Part shown: in pieces, positions 1 through 7,814 of the stretch | Layout of the letters: every line of letters begins with the position of its first letter | Position numbering within the stretch: position 1 is the stretch's first letter | Source of the DNA: Streptomyces solicavernae | Lineage (GTDB): Bacteria; Actinomycetota; Actinomycetes; Streptomycetales; Streptomycetaceae | DNA length: 64,000 bases | Direction: 5' to 3' | NCBI RefSeq assembly: GCF_029968095.1 | Contig: NZ_JASCIR010000009.1 | Location: forward strand, 124,001 to 188,000 | Notes under the pieces: generated by a model | What the model saw: the letters and a program-made list of their open reading frames with translations, nothing else | Database searches by the model: none | Told to the model about the DNA's origin: nothing | Made by a program: the position numbers and the translations under genes

Positions 1-2
1 CG

Positions 3-1145
3 GCCGCCCCCGCCGCTCCGGCCGAGCCCGCCCCGGCCCCGGCTGCCCCCGCAGCCCCGGCCGCCCCGGCTCCGGCTCCCGCTGCCCCGGCTCCGGCTGC
101 TGCCGCTCCGGCCGCGCCCGCCGCCCCGGCTGCCCCGGCCGCCCCGGCTCCGGTCGCGCCCGCCGCACCCGCCCCGGCCGCGCAGGCCGTGGCTCAGGTG
201 GACGACGGCGCCTACGTGACCCCGCTGGTCCGCAAGCTCGCGTCGGAGAACGGCGTGGACCTGTCGGCCGTCAAGGGCACCGGCGTCGGCGGCCGTATCC
301 GCAAGCAGGACGTCATCGCCGCCGCGGAGGCCGCCAAGGCCGCCGCTCCGGCCGCTGCTGTGACTGCAGGGGGCCCTGCTGCCGCTGCCGCGCCGAAGGC
401 CCCGGCCCTGGAGGTCTCTCCCCTCCGCGGCCAGACGGTCAAGCTGCCGCGCATCCGCAAGGCCATCGCGGACAACATGCACAAGGCCCTGCAGGAGCAG
501 GCGCAGCTGTCCTCGGTCATCGAGGTCGACATCACCAAGCTGATGAAGCTGCGCGGCAAGGCCAAGGACGGCTTCGCCGCCCGCGAGGGCGTCAAGCTCT
601 CCCCGATGCCGTTCTTCGTCAAGGCCGCCGTCCAGGCGCTGAAGGCCCACCCGGTCATCAACGCCCGCCTGAACTACGACGAGGGCACCATCACCTACTT
701 CGACTCCGAGAACGTCGGCATCGCCGTCGACTCGGAGAAGGGCCTGATGACCCCGGTCATCAAGGGTGCGGGTGACCTCAACATCGCGGGCATCGCCAAG
801 AAGACGGCGGAGCTGGCGGGCAAGGTCCGTACGAACAAGATCGCCCCGGACGACCTGTCGGGCGCCACCTTCACGATCTCCAACACGGGTTCGCGCGGTG
901 CGCTCTTCGACACGGTCATCGTCCCGCCGAACCAGGTCGCCATCCTGGGCATCGGTGCCACGGTGAAGCGCCCCGTCGTCATCAACCACCCGGACCTCGG
1001 CGAGACCATCGCCGTCCGTGACATGACGTACGTGACGCTCTCCTACGACCACCGACTGGTGGACGGCGCCGACGCCGCCCGCTACCTGTCGACGGTCAAG
1101 CAGATCCTGGAGGCGGGCGAGTTCGAGGTCGAGCTCGGCCTCTGA
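3..1145 (+). CDS. aceF/sucB: dihydrolipoamide acyltransferase (E2 of 2-oxoacid dehydrogenase complex), C-terminal part
   Basis: E2 core of the pyruvate/2-oxoglutarate dehydrogenase complex, which moves the acyl group from lipoyl-lysine to CoA. The reading frame is already open at base 3, so the lipoyl domain and true start lie left of the window; 380 residues are visible. Order: an Ala/Pro-rich linker of about 60 residues, the E3-binding domain (AYVTPLVRKLASENGVDL, then GTGVGGRIRKQDV), a second Ala-rich linker, and the catalytic domain ending with the DHRLVDG active-site motif near the C-terminus. The actinobacterial family is usually named SucB. The gene lies upstream of aceE and actinobacterial 2-oxoglutarate dehydrogenases commonly carry their own E2 domain, so service in pyruvate dehydrogenase is the likelier role (inference). 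A strong hairpin terminator follows. Confidence 0.93.
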   Translation, partial: AAPAAPAEPAPAPAAPAAPAAPAPAPAAPAPAAAAPAAPAAPAAPAAPAPVAPAAPAPAAQAVAQVDDGAYVTPLVRKLASENGVDLSAVKGTGVGGRIRKQDVIAAAEAAKAAAPAAAVTAGGPAAAAAPKAPALEVSPLRGQTVKLPRIRKAIADNMHKALQEQAQLSSVIEVDITKLMKLRGKAKDGFAAREGVKLSPMPFFVKAAVQALKAHPVINARLNYDEGTITYFDSENVGIAVDSEKGLMTPVIKGAGDLNIAGIAKKTAELAGKVRTNKIAPDDLSGATFTISNTGSRGALFDTVIVPPNQVAILGIGATVKRPVVINHPDLGETIAVRDMTYVTLSYDHRLVDGADAARYLSTVKQILEAGEFEVELGL

Positions 1146-1163
1146 CCTGAGGATTCCCGTTGT

Positions 1164-1209
1164 ACGGCGGCGCCCCCGTCCGGAACTTTCCGGACGGGGG
1201 CGCCGCCGT
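1164..1209 (+). terminator. hairpin terminator after E2 gene
   Basis: A perfect 21-bp stem (1164-1184 pairing with 1189-1209) with a 4-base loop ACTT starts 18 bases after the E2 stop codon. No long T-run follows, as is usual for GC-rich actinobacterial terminators. Confidence 0.85.
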
Positions 1210-1326
1210 GTGCGGGGCGTCGCCGCGGCAGCCGCGAGTGACGGATCCCGCACCCCGCGCACACCCCAAGGACGAGGTGAACGCCGTATCGTCGTCCCAT
1301 CGCACCTGCCTGAGGAGCCACCACCC

Positions 1327-1974
1327 ATGAGTTCGAGCCCCGGGGCGGCCATGTCCGCGCCCGTCGTCCACTCGCTGCGCGACCAGATCCGCGAGCACAT
1401 CGTGGAGGGGATCGTCAGCGGCCGCTGGAAGCCGGGCGAGCGCATCGTGGAACGCCGTATCGCGGTCGAGCTGGAGGTCAGCCAGACTCCGGTCCGGGAG
1501 GCCCTGCGCGAGCTGGAGTCGCTCCGCCTGATCGAGTCGGCCCCGAACAAGGGCGTACGCGTACGGAATCTGACCGCGGCCGACCTGGAGGAGAGCTACC
1601 CGGTACGGGCCGGCCTGGAGCAGATCGCCGCCGAGCTGGCCGCCGACCGCCTGGCCGAGGACTGCTCGGCCCTGGAGGCACACGTGGCGCCGCTCTACGA
1701 GGCCGACCGGAACGCCGACGGCACGGCGCAGGTGCGGCACACCGTCGGCTTCCACCGCGAACTGGTGCGCGCCGCGGGAAACTCCGTGCTCCTGCACACC
1801 TGGGAGGGCCTGGGCATCGAGGTGTTCACGGCCCTGTCGATCCGCTGGCTGGGCACGCAGCAGCAGTCGTACGCGGAGGAGCACGAGGAGCTGGTGGCGG
1901 CGTTCCGGCGGCGTGATCCGCAGATCGGGGCGTTGGTGAAGGAACACGTTCTTGGTTGTGCGCCGCGGGCATAA
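1327..1974 (+). CDS. GntR-family transcriptional regulator (FCD type)
   Basis: A 215-aa DNA-binding regulator. The N-terminal winged helix is visible at about residues 15-80 (SLRDQIREHIVEGIVSGRWK, then PGERIVERRIAVELEVSQTP, VREALRELESLRLIE). An all-helical FCD-type effector domain follows, with candidate metal or acid-binding histidines (FHRELVRAAGN, about residue 140). The frame is open upstream to 1210, but the ATG at 1327 follows GAGGAG closely and gives the normal family start. The gene sits between the E2 gene and aceE on the same strand. An operator-like palindrome overlaps the aceE promoter, so this protein is the obvious candidate regulator of aceE (inference). Effector unknown; FCD regulators often sense organic acids. 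Confidence 0.88.
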   Translation: MSSSPGAAMSAPVVHSLRDQIREHIVEGIVSGRWKPGERIVERRIAVELEVSQTPVREALRELESLRLIESAPNKGVRVRNLTAADLEESYPVRAGLEQIAAELAADRLAEDCSALEAHVAPLYEADRNADGTAQVRHTVGFHRELVRAAGNSVLLHTWEGLGIEVFTALSIRWLGTQQQSYAEEHEELVAAFRRRDPQIGALVKEHVLGCAPRA

Positions 1975-2020
1975 ATCAGCCCGTCGTCTGGGGGGCACCT
2001 CCCAGCGGTAGCTGGGGGGA
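1973..2020. repeat. dispersed intergenic palindromic repeat
   Basis: Begins AATCAGCCCGTC and contains CACCTCCCAGCGGTAGCTGG, foldable as a GGGG-ACCTCCC...GGGGGA hairpin. A related copy, also beginning AATCAGCCCGTC, lies at 45781-45836. This element type is, from memory, frequent between Streptomyces genes. It starts inside the last codons of the GntR gene. Confidence 0.6.
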
Positions 2021-2133
2021 CGAGCGCGGAGCGCGATCGAGGGCGCCCGAGTCGACGCTCACAGGCCGGCCGACCTGCGCTCATATGGTCCACCCCGCCC
2101 GCAAAGTAGCGTCCACTTTGACCAGAAATGGGC

Positions 2134-2168
2134 GGCACCCCGTGCCCGAACCCCAGGCACGGGGTGCC
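2134..2168 (+). terminator. hairpin, likely terminator of GntR gene
   Basis: A perfect 13-bp inverted repeat, GGCACCCCGTGCC and GGCACGGGGTGCC, with a 9-base loop. It lies between the GntR gene and the aceE promoter. Confidence 0.65.
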
Positions 2169-2169
2169 G

Positions 2170-2194
2170 ATTTCTCCACGTAGAGAAATTTCTC
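2170..2194. promoter_or_regulatory. A/T-rich palindromic site upstream of aceE
   Basis: Contains the perfect 12-bp palindrome GAGAAATTTCTC (2183-2194), and the arms ATTTCTC and GAGAAAT are repeated at 2170-2176 and 2183-2189. Such AT-rich symmetry is rare in this sequence and lies just upstream of the aceE promoter. The binding factor is unknown. Confidence 0.45.
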
Positions 2195-2205
2195 CCCTCA
2201 ACCCT

Positions 2206-2235
2206 TTGATCGATCATCGATCAGCGGCTTACAGT
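2206..2235 (+). promoter_or_regulatory. putative aceE promoter overlapped by an operator palindrome
   Basis: A -35-like TTGATC (2206-2211) and a -10-like TACAGT (2230-2235) are separated by 18 bases. The perfect inverted repeat TGATCGA-TCA-TCGATCA (2207-2223) covers the -35 box and most of the spacer, the expected position for a repressor. The GntR-family protein encoded immediately upstream is the natural candidate. Inferred from symmetry and position only. Confidence 0.55.
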
Positions 2236-2340
2236 CGACGGCGGGCTGCACCCAGCCCACCGCCCTGTCCTGCCAGATAGGGCCATCTCCACCCCCTCTT
2301 CCGCGGCGTCGCGGAAGAACCTGTCCGGAAGGCGTCGATC

Positions 2341-5037
2341 ATGACCGACCCCGTAGGCAAGCTTCCGAGCCAGCTGGACCAGCTGCCGGACCGCGACCCC
2401 GAGGAGACCGCCGAGTGGGCGGCCTCCGTGGACGCCGTGAGCGAGCACGCCGGTACGCATCGCGCGGAGTACCTGCTGCGCCGTACCCTCCAGCACGCCG
2501 AGGACGCGGGCCTCGCCCTGCCGCGGCTCCTGGAGACGGATTACGTCAACACCATCCCCACCTCCGCCGAGCCCGCCATCGAGGGCGACGAGGAGATGGA
2601 GCGGAAGATCACCGCCTGGAACCGCTGGAACGCGGCGGCCATGGTGACCCGCGGCTCCAAGCACGGCGTCGGCGGCCACATCGCCACCTTCGCCTCCGCG
2701 GCCTGGCTCTACGAGACGGGCTTCAACCACTTCTTCCGCGGCAAGGAGCAGGACGGCTCCGGCGACCAGCTCTACATCCAGGGCCACGCCTCGCCCGGCA
2801 TCTACGCCCGCGCCTTCCTGGACGGGCGCCTCTCGGAGCAGCAGCTCGACCACTTCCGGCAGGAGTCCGGCGGCAACGGTCTGCCGTCGTACCCGCACCC
2901 GCGCCGCCTGCCCTGGCTGTGGGAGTTCCCCACGGTCTCCATGGGCCTCGGCCCGCTCTCCGCGATCTACCAGGCGCGGTTCAACCGCTACCTGACGAAC
3001 CGCGGCATCAAGGACGTCTCCAACTCTCACGTGTGGGCGTTCCTCGGTGACGGCGAGATGGACGAGCCCGAGTCGACGGCGGCACTCGCACTCGCCTCGC
3101 GCGAGGGCCTGGACAACCTGACCTTCGTCATCAACTGCAACCTGCAGCGCCTCGACGGCCCGGTCCGCGCCAACTTCAAGATCGTGCAGGAGCTGGAGGC
3201 CCAGTTCCGCGGCGCCGGCTGGAACGTCGTGAAGTCGCTGTGGGGCAACGCCTGGGACGAGCTCTTCCAGCTCGACACCAACGGCGCCCTGGTCCGCCGC
3301 ATCCGTGAGGTTCCGGACGCGCAGATCCAGACGTACCAGACGCGTGACGCCGCCTACATCCGCGACCACTTCTTCGCGGGCGACCCGGCCCTTGTCCAGC
3401 TCGGCAAGTCGCTCAGCGACGACAAGATCATCGAGTGCTTCCAGCTGTCGCGCGGTGGCCACGAGCCGCGCAAGGTGTACGCCGCGTACAAGGCCGCCCT
3501 CGCGCACAAGGGCGCGCCGACCGTGATCCTGGCCCAGACGGTCAAGGGCTTCACGCTCGGCGAGGGCTTCGCGTCGAAGAACGCCAACCACCAGATGAAG
3601 AAGCTGACCACGGACGAGTTCAAGGGCATGCGCGACCTGCTCGAACTCCCCATCAAGGACAGCGACTTCGCCGACGGCCAGGTGCCGTACGGCCACCCGG
3701 GCGAGAACTCCCCCGAGGTCCGCTACCTCCAGGAGCGCCGCGCCGCCCTCGGCGGTCCGGCCCCCGCCCGCCGTACGCAGCCGCTGCCCGCGCTGCCCGA
3801 GGCCGCCGCGAAGACCTTCGCCGCCTTCGACAAGGGCTCCGGCTCGCAGTCGATGGCGACCACGATGGCGTTCGTGCGCCTCGCCAAGGACCTGATGCGG
3901 GACAAGACCTCCGGCAAGCGCTGGGTGCCGATCGTCCCCGACGAGGCCCGCACCTTCGGCATGGAGTCGCTGTTCCCGTCGCTCGGCATCTACTCGCCGA
4001 AGGGCCAGACGTACGAGCCGGTCGACCGCGACCAGCTGATGTACTACCGCGAGGCCAAGGACGGCCAGATCCTCAACGAGGGCATCACCGAGGCCGGCTC
4101 GATGGCCGACTTCATCGCCGCGGCATCGTCGTACGCCACGCACGGCGAGACCATGATCCCCTTCTACATCTTCTACTCGATGTTCGGCTGGCAGCGCACG
4201 GCCGACCAGATGTGGCAGCTCGGCGACCAGCTCGGCAAGGGCTTCCTCATCGGCGCCACGGCCGGCCGCACGACGCTCACCGGTGAGGGCCTGCAGCACG
4301 CGGACGGCCACTCCCCCGTCATCGCGGCGACCAACCCGGCGGCGCTGACGTACGACCCGGCGTTCGCGTACGAGGTCGCGGCGATCGTCAAGGACGGTCT
4401 GCGCCGGATGTACGGCGAGACCGCGCCCGGCGAGGACTCGAACGTCTTCTACTACCTCACGGTCTACAACGAGCCGATGCCGCAGCCCGCGAAGCCCGAG
4501 GGCGTCGACGAGGGCATCGTGAAGGGCCTGTACCGCTTCAACACCGCCGAGTCCGCGGGCCTTTCGGTCCCGGCCGAGGCTCCGCGCACGCAGCTGATCT
4601 CCTCCGGTACGGCGATCCACTGGGCCCTCAAGGCGCAGCGGATGCTGTCCGAGGAGTGGGGTGTCGGCGCGGACGTGTGGTCCGCGACCTCCTGGACGGA
4701 GCTGCGGCGCGACGCCCTTGAGGCCGACGCGGCGCTGCTGCGTGGCGAGGAGCAGGTGCCGTACGTGCGCCAGGCGCTGGAAGGCGTCACCTCGCCGGTG
4801 CTTGCCGTCACGGACTACATGCGGCAGGTGCCGGACCAGATCGCGCAGTGGGTCGAGCAGGACTACACGTCGCTTGGTGCGGACGGCTTCGGCCTGTCCG
4901 ACACCCGTGACGCGGCCCGCCGTCACTTCGGGGTCGACGCGGAGTCGATCGTGGTGGCTGCTCTGGCGCAGCTCGCCCGCCGCGGTGAGGTGTCCGCTGC
5001 GGCGGTCAAGGAGGCTCGGGAGAAGTACGGGCTGTAG
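2341..5037 (+). CDS. aceE: pyruvate dehydrogenase E1 component, homodimeric type
   Basis: Thiamine-diphosphate enzyme that decarboxylates pyruvate and acetylates the lipoyl group of E2, feeding acetyl-CoA to central metabolism. At 898 aa it has the single-chain (alpha2) E1 length, unlike the split E1-alpha/beta type. The thiamine diphosphate and Mg2+ motif runs from GDGEMDEPESTAALA (about residue 237) to NCNLQRLDGPV. The transketolase-like central domain carries the GITEAGSMADF stretch. ATG at 2341 follows GGAAGG. The gene is monocistronic by layout, with its own promoter and a downstream terminator. The neighbouring E2 gene and the lipoate genes near 15.7-17.7 kb supply the rest of the complex. 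Confidence 0.97.
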   Translation: MTDPVGKLPSQLDQLPDRDPEETAEWAASVDAVSEHAGTHRAEYLLRRTLQHAEDAGLALPRLLETDYVNTIPTSAEPAIEGDEEMERKITAWNRWNAAAMVTRGSKHGVGGHIATFASAAWLYETGFNHFFRGKEQDGSGDQLYIQGHASPGIYARAFLDGRLSEQQLDHFRQESGGNGLPSYPHPRRLPWLWEFPTVSMGLGPLSAIYQARFNRYLTNRGIKDVSNSHVWAFLGDGEMDEPESTAALALASREGLDNLTFVINCNLQRLDGPVRANFKIVQELEAQFRGAGWNVVKSLWGNAWDELFQLDTNGALVRRIREVPDAQIQTYQTRDAAYIRDHFFAGDPALVQLGKSLSDDKIIECFQLSRGGHEPRKVYAAYKAALAHKGAPTVILAQTVKGFTLGEGFASKNANHQMKKLTTDEFKGMRDLLELPIKDSDFADGQVPYGHPGENSPEVRYLQERRAALGGPAPARRTQPLPALPEAAAKTFAAFDKGSGSQSMATTMAFVRLAKDLMRDKTSGKRWVPIVPDEARTFGMESLFPSLGIYSPKGQTYEPVDRDQLMYYREAKDGQILNEGITEAGSMADFIAAASSYATHGETMIPFYIFYSMFGWQRTADQMWQLGDQLGKGFLIGATAGRTTLTGEGLQHADGHSPVIAATNPAALTYDPAFAYEVAAIVKDGLRRMYGETAPGEDSNVFYYLTVYNEPMPQPAKPEGVDEGIVKGLYRFNTAESAGLSVPAEAPRTQLISSGTAIHWALKAQRMLSEEWGVGADVWSATSWTELRRDALEADAALLRGEEQVPYVRQALEGVTSPVLAVTDYMRQVPDQIAQWVEQDYTSLGADGFGLSDTRDAARRHFGVDAESIVVAALAQLARRGEVSAAAVKEAREKYGL

Positions 5038-5054
5038 CCGGTCCCCTCGGCTCT

Positions 5055-5095
5055 CCGGCCCCGTCACGCTGCGTCGTGGCGGGGCCGGTTCTTTT
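5055..5095 (+). terminator. aceE terminator
   Basis: A 14-bp stem with one mismatch (CCGGCCCCGTCACG at 5055-5068 with 5075-5088) and a 6-base loop is followed by TTCTTTT. A conventional intrinsic terminator 18 bases after the stop. Confidence 0.85.
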
Positions 5096-5118
5096 CACCC
5101 CACTGCTGCGCCGTCGTT

Positions 5119-5172
5119 CCAGCCCCTCCGGCGTTTGAGGAGCGGGGTCCGGGGCGGAGCCCCGGTTACGGG
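5119..5172. repeat. dispersed intergenic repeat (CAGCCCCTCCGGCGTTTGAG type)
   Basis: Starts CAGCCCCTCCGGCGTTTGAG and ends in the hairpin GGGGTCCGGGGCGGAGCCCC. This is the motif commonly seen between Streptomyces genes (recall, not a search). It ends about 30 bases before the WYL regulator start. Confidence 0.65.
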
Positions 5173-5200
5173 AAGAGGCGGGGCTGGGGAAAATACCCGC

Positions 5201-6172
5201 ATGCGAGCCGCACGCCTCATCAAGATGGTCCTGTTGCTGCAGAACCGGCCCTCCATGACCGCCGCCGAGCTCGCGGCCGAGCTCGAAGTGTCCGAGCGCA
5301 CCGTGACCCGAGACGCCCAGGCACTCTCCGAGGCCGGCGTCCCCGTGTACGCGGACCGGGGCCGCCTCGGCGGGTACCGGCTGATCGGCGGCTACCGCAC
5401 CCGCCTCACGGGGCTCGCCCGCAGCGAGGCCGAGGCGCTGTTCCTGTCCGGCGTGCCGGGCGCCCTGCGCGAGATGGGCCTGGAGGACGCCGCCTCCGCC
5501 GCCCGCCTGAAGGTGTCCGCGGCGCTGCTGCCCAGCCTGCGGGACGCCTCGCGGAGCGCCGCGCAGCGGTTCCACCTGGACGCACCGGCCTGGTTCCGGG
5601 AGGCCGACCCGCCCGAGCTGCTGCCCGTCATCGCCGACGCGGTCCGGGACGACCGCCGGGTCACCGCCCGCTACCGCCGCCGGGACACCGAGACGGAACG
5701 GGAGTTGGAGCCGTACGGGCTGATCCTGAAGGCGGGCGTCTGGTACCTGTGCGCCCGCGTCCCGGAGCACGGGGCCCACCGGGTGTACCGGATCGACCGC
5801 TTCACCTCCGTCACGCCCGGCCCGGAACGCTTCGTGCGGGACGAGGAGTTCGAGCTGCCCCGGTTCTGGGAGGAGCGCGCGGCGCAGTTCGCGCGCTCGA
5901 TCCTGCGCGCGGAGGCCGTCCTGCGCCTCTCCCCCGCGGGCGCGCGCAGACTGCCGTACGTCACCGACCCGGCCGCCGCCCGCGAGGCCCTGGACGCGGC
6001 GCCGGAACCGGACGGCCGGGGCTGGGTGCGGATCGTACTGCCGGTGGAGAGCGACGAGGTGGCGTACGGCCAGCTGATCGTGCTCGGCGCGGAGTGCGAG
6101 GTGCTCGGACCGGCCGCCCTGCGCGACCGGTTCGCGGAGACCGCAGCCCGGCTCGGGGACCTCTACCGGTAG
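5201..6172 (+). CDS. HTH/WYL-domain transcriptional regulator (YafY family)
   Basis: A 323-aa regulator. The N-terminal HTH_11 winged helix is at residues 5-60 (MVLLLQNRPSMTAAELAAEL, then VSERTVTRDAQALSEAGVPV). The central WYL domain is at about residues 145-230 (RRVTARYRRRDTETERELEP, then GVWYLCAR), and a WCX-type C-terminal extension follows. ATG at 5201 was chosen because the HTH begins at once; longer upstream frame is a shadow of aceE. It converges with the SDR gene at 6193-7143, and an inverted repeat in front of that SDR is a plausible target. The last three codons and stop lie in a 15-bp tandem repeat shared with the SDR 3' end. Confidence 0.88.
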   Translation: MRAARLIKMVLLLQNRPSMTAAELAAELEVSERTVTRDAQALSEAGVPVYADRGRLGGYRLIGGYRTRLTGLARSEAEALFLSGVPGALREMGLEDAASAARLKVSAALLPSLRDASRSAAQRFHLDAPAWFREADPPELLPVIADAVRDDRRVTARYRRRDTETERELEPYGLILKAGVWYLCARVPEHGAHRVYRIDRFTSVTPGPERFVRDEEFELPRFWEERAAQFARSILRAEAVLRLSPAGARRLPYVTDPAAAREALDAAPEPDGRGWVRIVLPVESDEVAYGQLIVLGAECEVLGPAALRDRFAETAARLGDLYR

Positions 6173-6205
6173 GACCTTTACCGGCAGGACCCCTACCGGT
6201 AACCC
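6161..6205. repeat. 15-bp tandem repeat x3 across two convergent stop codons
   Basis: Copies at 6161-6175, 6176-6190 and 6191-6205 vary around CTCTACCGGTAGGAC. The core CTACCGGTAG is palindromic. Copy 1 carries the TAG stop of the WYL gene and copy 3 the TAG stop of the convergent SDR gene, so both proteins end in Tyr-Arg. Confidence 0.85.
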
Positions 6206-7143
6206 GTCACGTCCGCCTCCGGCGCGGTCTGGTCGACCTCCGTCAGATACCGCCAGGCGTCCGGCGCCGAGCCGTCCACGTCGGTCACGCCGTACTCCCG
6301 CGCGAGGCCGCCGCTGGACAGGGACGTGCCGTTGAACCGGGCCACGTCCGGATCGGCGGCGAGCGCGGCCAGGGTACGGCCGATGTAGGTCGGCGTCTCG
6401 GAGATCGCGAAGTGCGGGTTCTGCTCGCAGCCGTCGAGCCAGTTCTCCTCGGTGACCTTGAAGTACGTGTCGAGCATCGCCTCGGAGCGCAGCCAGCCGG
6501 GGGTGAGGGCGACCGCGGTGCAGCCGTACTCCTTCAGCTCCTCGGCGAGGCCGTGGGCCATCCGCAGCGGCGCCGACTTGGCGAGGTCGTAGTAGAACGG
6601 CTCGCGGTAGCGGCGGTTGTACTCCTCGGTGCCGTCGGTGACCTCGACGACGAGGCCGCCCGGGTTCCGGATCAGCAGCGGCAGGGCGCAGCTGCTGGTG
6701 ACGATGTGCGACTCGACGCCCAGGCGCAGCACGCGCAGGCCCTTGTCGAGGTCGTGCTCCCACATCTTGCGGCCCCACTCCACATGGACGTCGCCGCCCC
6801 AGATGTCGTTGACCAGGATGTCGAGCCGGCCCTGTTCGGCGTCGATGCGGTCGACCAGGGCGCGGACCTGCGCGGGGTCGAGGTGGTCGGTGGGTACGGC
6901 GATGCCGCGGCCGCCGGAGTCGGCGCCCGCCTCGGTGACGCGTTCCGCGGTGCCCTCGATGGTCTCGCGGTCGCGGCCGACCTCGCTGGTGTGCTCCCGG
7001 GTGGTGCGGCCCGTCACGTACACGGTGGCCCCGGCGCGCCCGAGCTCCACGGCCATGGCCCGGCCCGCACCCCGGGTCGCGCCCGCGACGAGGGCGGTCT
7101 TGCCGTGCAGGGGGGCTTCTTGCGGTGTTTCGGTTTCGGTCAT
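6193..7143 (-). CDS. SDR-family oxidoreductase
   Basis: A 316-aa short-chain dehydrogenase/reductase. The Rossmann motif GATRGAGRAMAVELG (about residue 21) binds NAD(P). A Ser-rich strand (VTSSCALPL) and a YDLAK segment match the Ser-Tyr-Lys catalytic triad. Longer than the usual 250 aa, with a C-terminal extension. ATG at 7143 begins MTETETPQ just before the Rossmann fold; the open frame to 7305 is not needed. An 8-bp inverted repeat sits 21-41 bases upstream of the start. Substrate unknown. Likely controlled by the adjacent convergent WYL regulator (inference). Confidence 0.85.
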   Translation of the reverse strand: MTETETPQEAPLHGKTALVAGATRGAGRAMAVELGRAGATVYVTGRTTREHTSEVGRDRETIEGTAERVTEAGADSGGRGIAVPTDHLDPAQVRALVDRIDAEQGRLDILVNDIWGGDVHVEWGRKMWEHDLDKGLRVLRLGVESHIVTSSCALPLLIRNPGGLVVEVTDGTEEYNRRYREPFYYDLAKSAPLRMAHGLAEELKEYGCTAVALTPGWLRSEAMLDTYFKVTEENWLDGCEQNPHFAISETPTYIGRTLAALAADPDVARFNGTSLSSGGLAREYGVTDVDGSAPDAWRYLTEVDQTAPEADVTGYR

Positions 7144-7163
7144 ACGTCGAGCCTGGCAGCGAA

Positions 7164-7184
7164 TCCGGACATCTTCTGTCCGGA
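7164..7184. promoter_or_regulatory. operator-like inverted repeat before SDR gene
   Basis: Perfect arms TCCGGACA and TGTCCGGA are separated by TCTTC. The site is centred about 31 bases upstream of the SDR start codon at 7143. The convergent WYL/YafY-type regulator gene next to the SDR is the likely source of the binding protein. Confidence 0.5.
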
Positions 7185-7267
7185 AGGCGGATGCGTGCGG
7201 TCGTACCAGTAACAAGAGCTGCACTCCGGGTGCGTCGGTCCCGCCCAGGGACGATGCTGGTCCCGTG

Positions 7268-7792
7268 ATGGACGAGACGGAGTTCTGGGAGCTCATCGAC
7301 AGCACCCGCGCGGCCGCCGACGGCGACCCGGAGGACCACGCCGACCTGCTCGTGGAACGCCTGGTGAAGCTCGACCCGGACGCCGTCCTGGACTTCGCCC
7401 GGCACTTCGAGGCCCGCTACAACCGCGCCTACCGCTGGGACCTGTGGGGCGCGGCCGCCGTCCTGCTCGACGGGGCCAGCGACGACGCCTTCGACTTCTT
7501 CCGTTGCTGGCTGATCGGCCAGGGCCGGGAGGTCTTCGAGGGCGCCCTGCACGACCCGGACGCGCTCGCCGACCTCCTGGACGACTTCGACGAGGAGATC
7601 GACGGCGACGCCGAGGAGTTGGGGTACGCGGCCGACGAGGCGTACGAGCAGCTGACCGGCACCGTCGCCGCCGACCTGGGCATCCCGGCCGCGCCCGCCG
7701 AACCGCAGGGCACGCCCGTCGACTTCGAGGACGACACGGCGCTCGCCCGCTACTACCCGAAGCTGTGGGACCGGTTCGGCCCTGCGGACTGA
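7268..7792 (+). CDS. DUF4240 domain-containing protein
   Basis: A 174-aa acidic soluble protein. It begins MDETEFWELIDSTRAAADGD and contains the family's conserved Trp/Phe pattern (YRWDLWGAAAVLLDGASDDA, FDFFRCWLIGQGREVFEGAL). DUF4240 proteins are widespread in actinomycetes and their function is unknown. GTG at 7265 directly precedes ATG 7268 and either could start translation. The much longer frame to 6617 is antisense to the SDR gene and is rejected. No signal peptide or membrane segment. Confidence 0.85.
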   Translation: MDETEFWELIDSTRAAADGDPEDHADLLVERLVKLDPDAVLDFARHFEARYNRAYRWDLWGAAAVLLDGASDDAFDFFRCWLIGQGREVFEGALHDPDALADLLDDFDEEIDGDAEELGYAADEAYEQLTGTVAADLGIPAAPAEPQGTPVDFEDDTALARYYPKLWDRFGPAD

Positions 7793-7814
7793 GCCCGACT
7801 GAGCCGCTGACTCC

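Larger units (their letters stand above)
1975..2340 (+). other. 366-bp intergenic region upstream of aceE
   Basis: No gene is supported here. It holds, in order, a Streptomyces-type dispersed palindromic repeat (about 1973-2020), a hairpin (2134-2168) that can end the GntR transcript, two short palindromes (2170-2194 and 2207-2223), and a sigma-70-like promoter. About 100 bases of leader lead into aceE, whose ATG follows a GGAAGG ribosome site. Confidence 0.7.

Noticed and set aside
1956..2183. 75-aa plus-strand gene after the GntR regulator
   Set aside because: It is a translation of the dispersed repeat and the terminator hairpin; no ribosome site.
2221..5067. 948-aa minus-strand open frame opposite aceE
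   Set aside because: Low-complexity Arg/Leu/Val/Gly translation, created by high-GC third positions of aceE. No motif or ribosome site.
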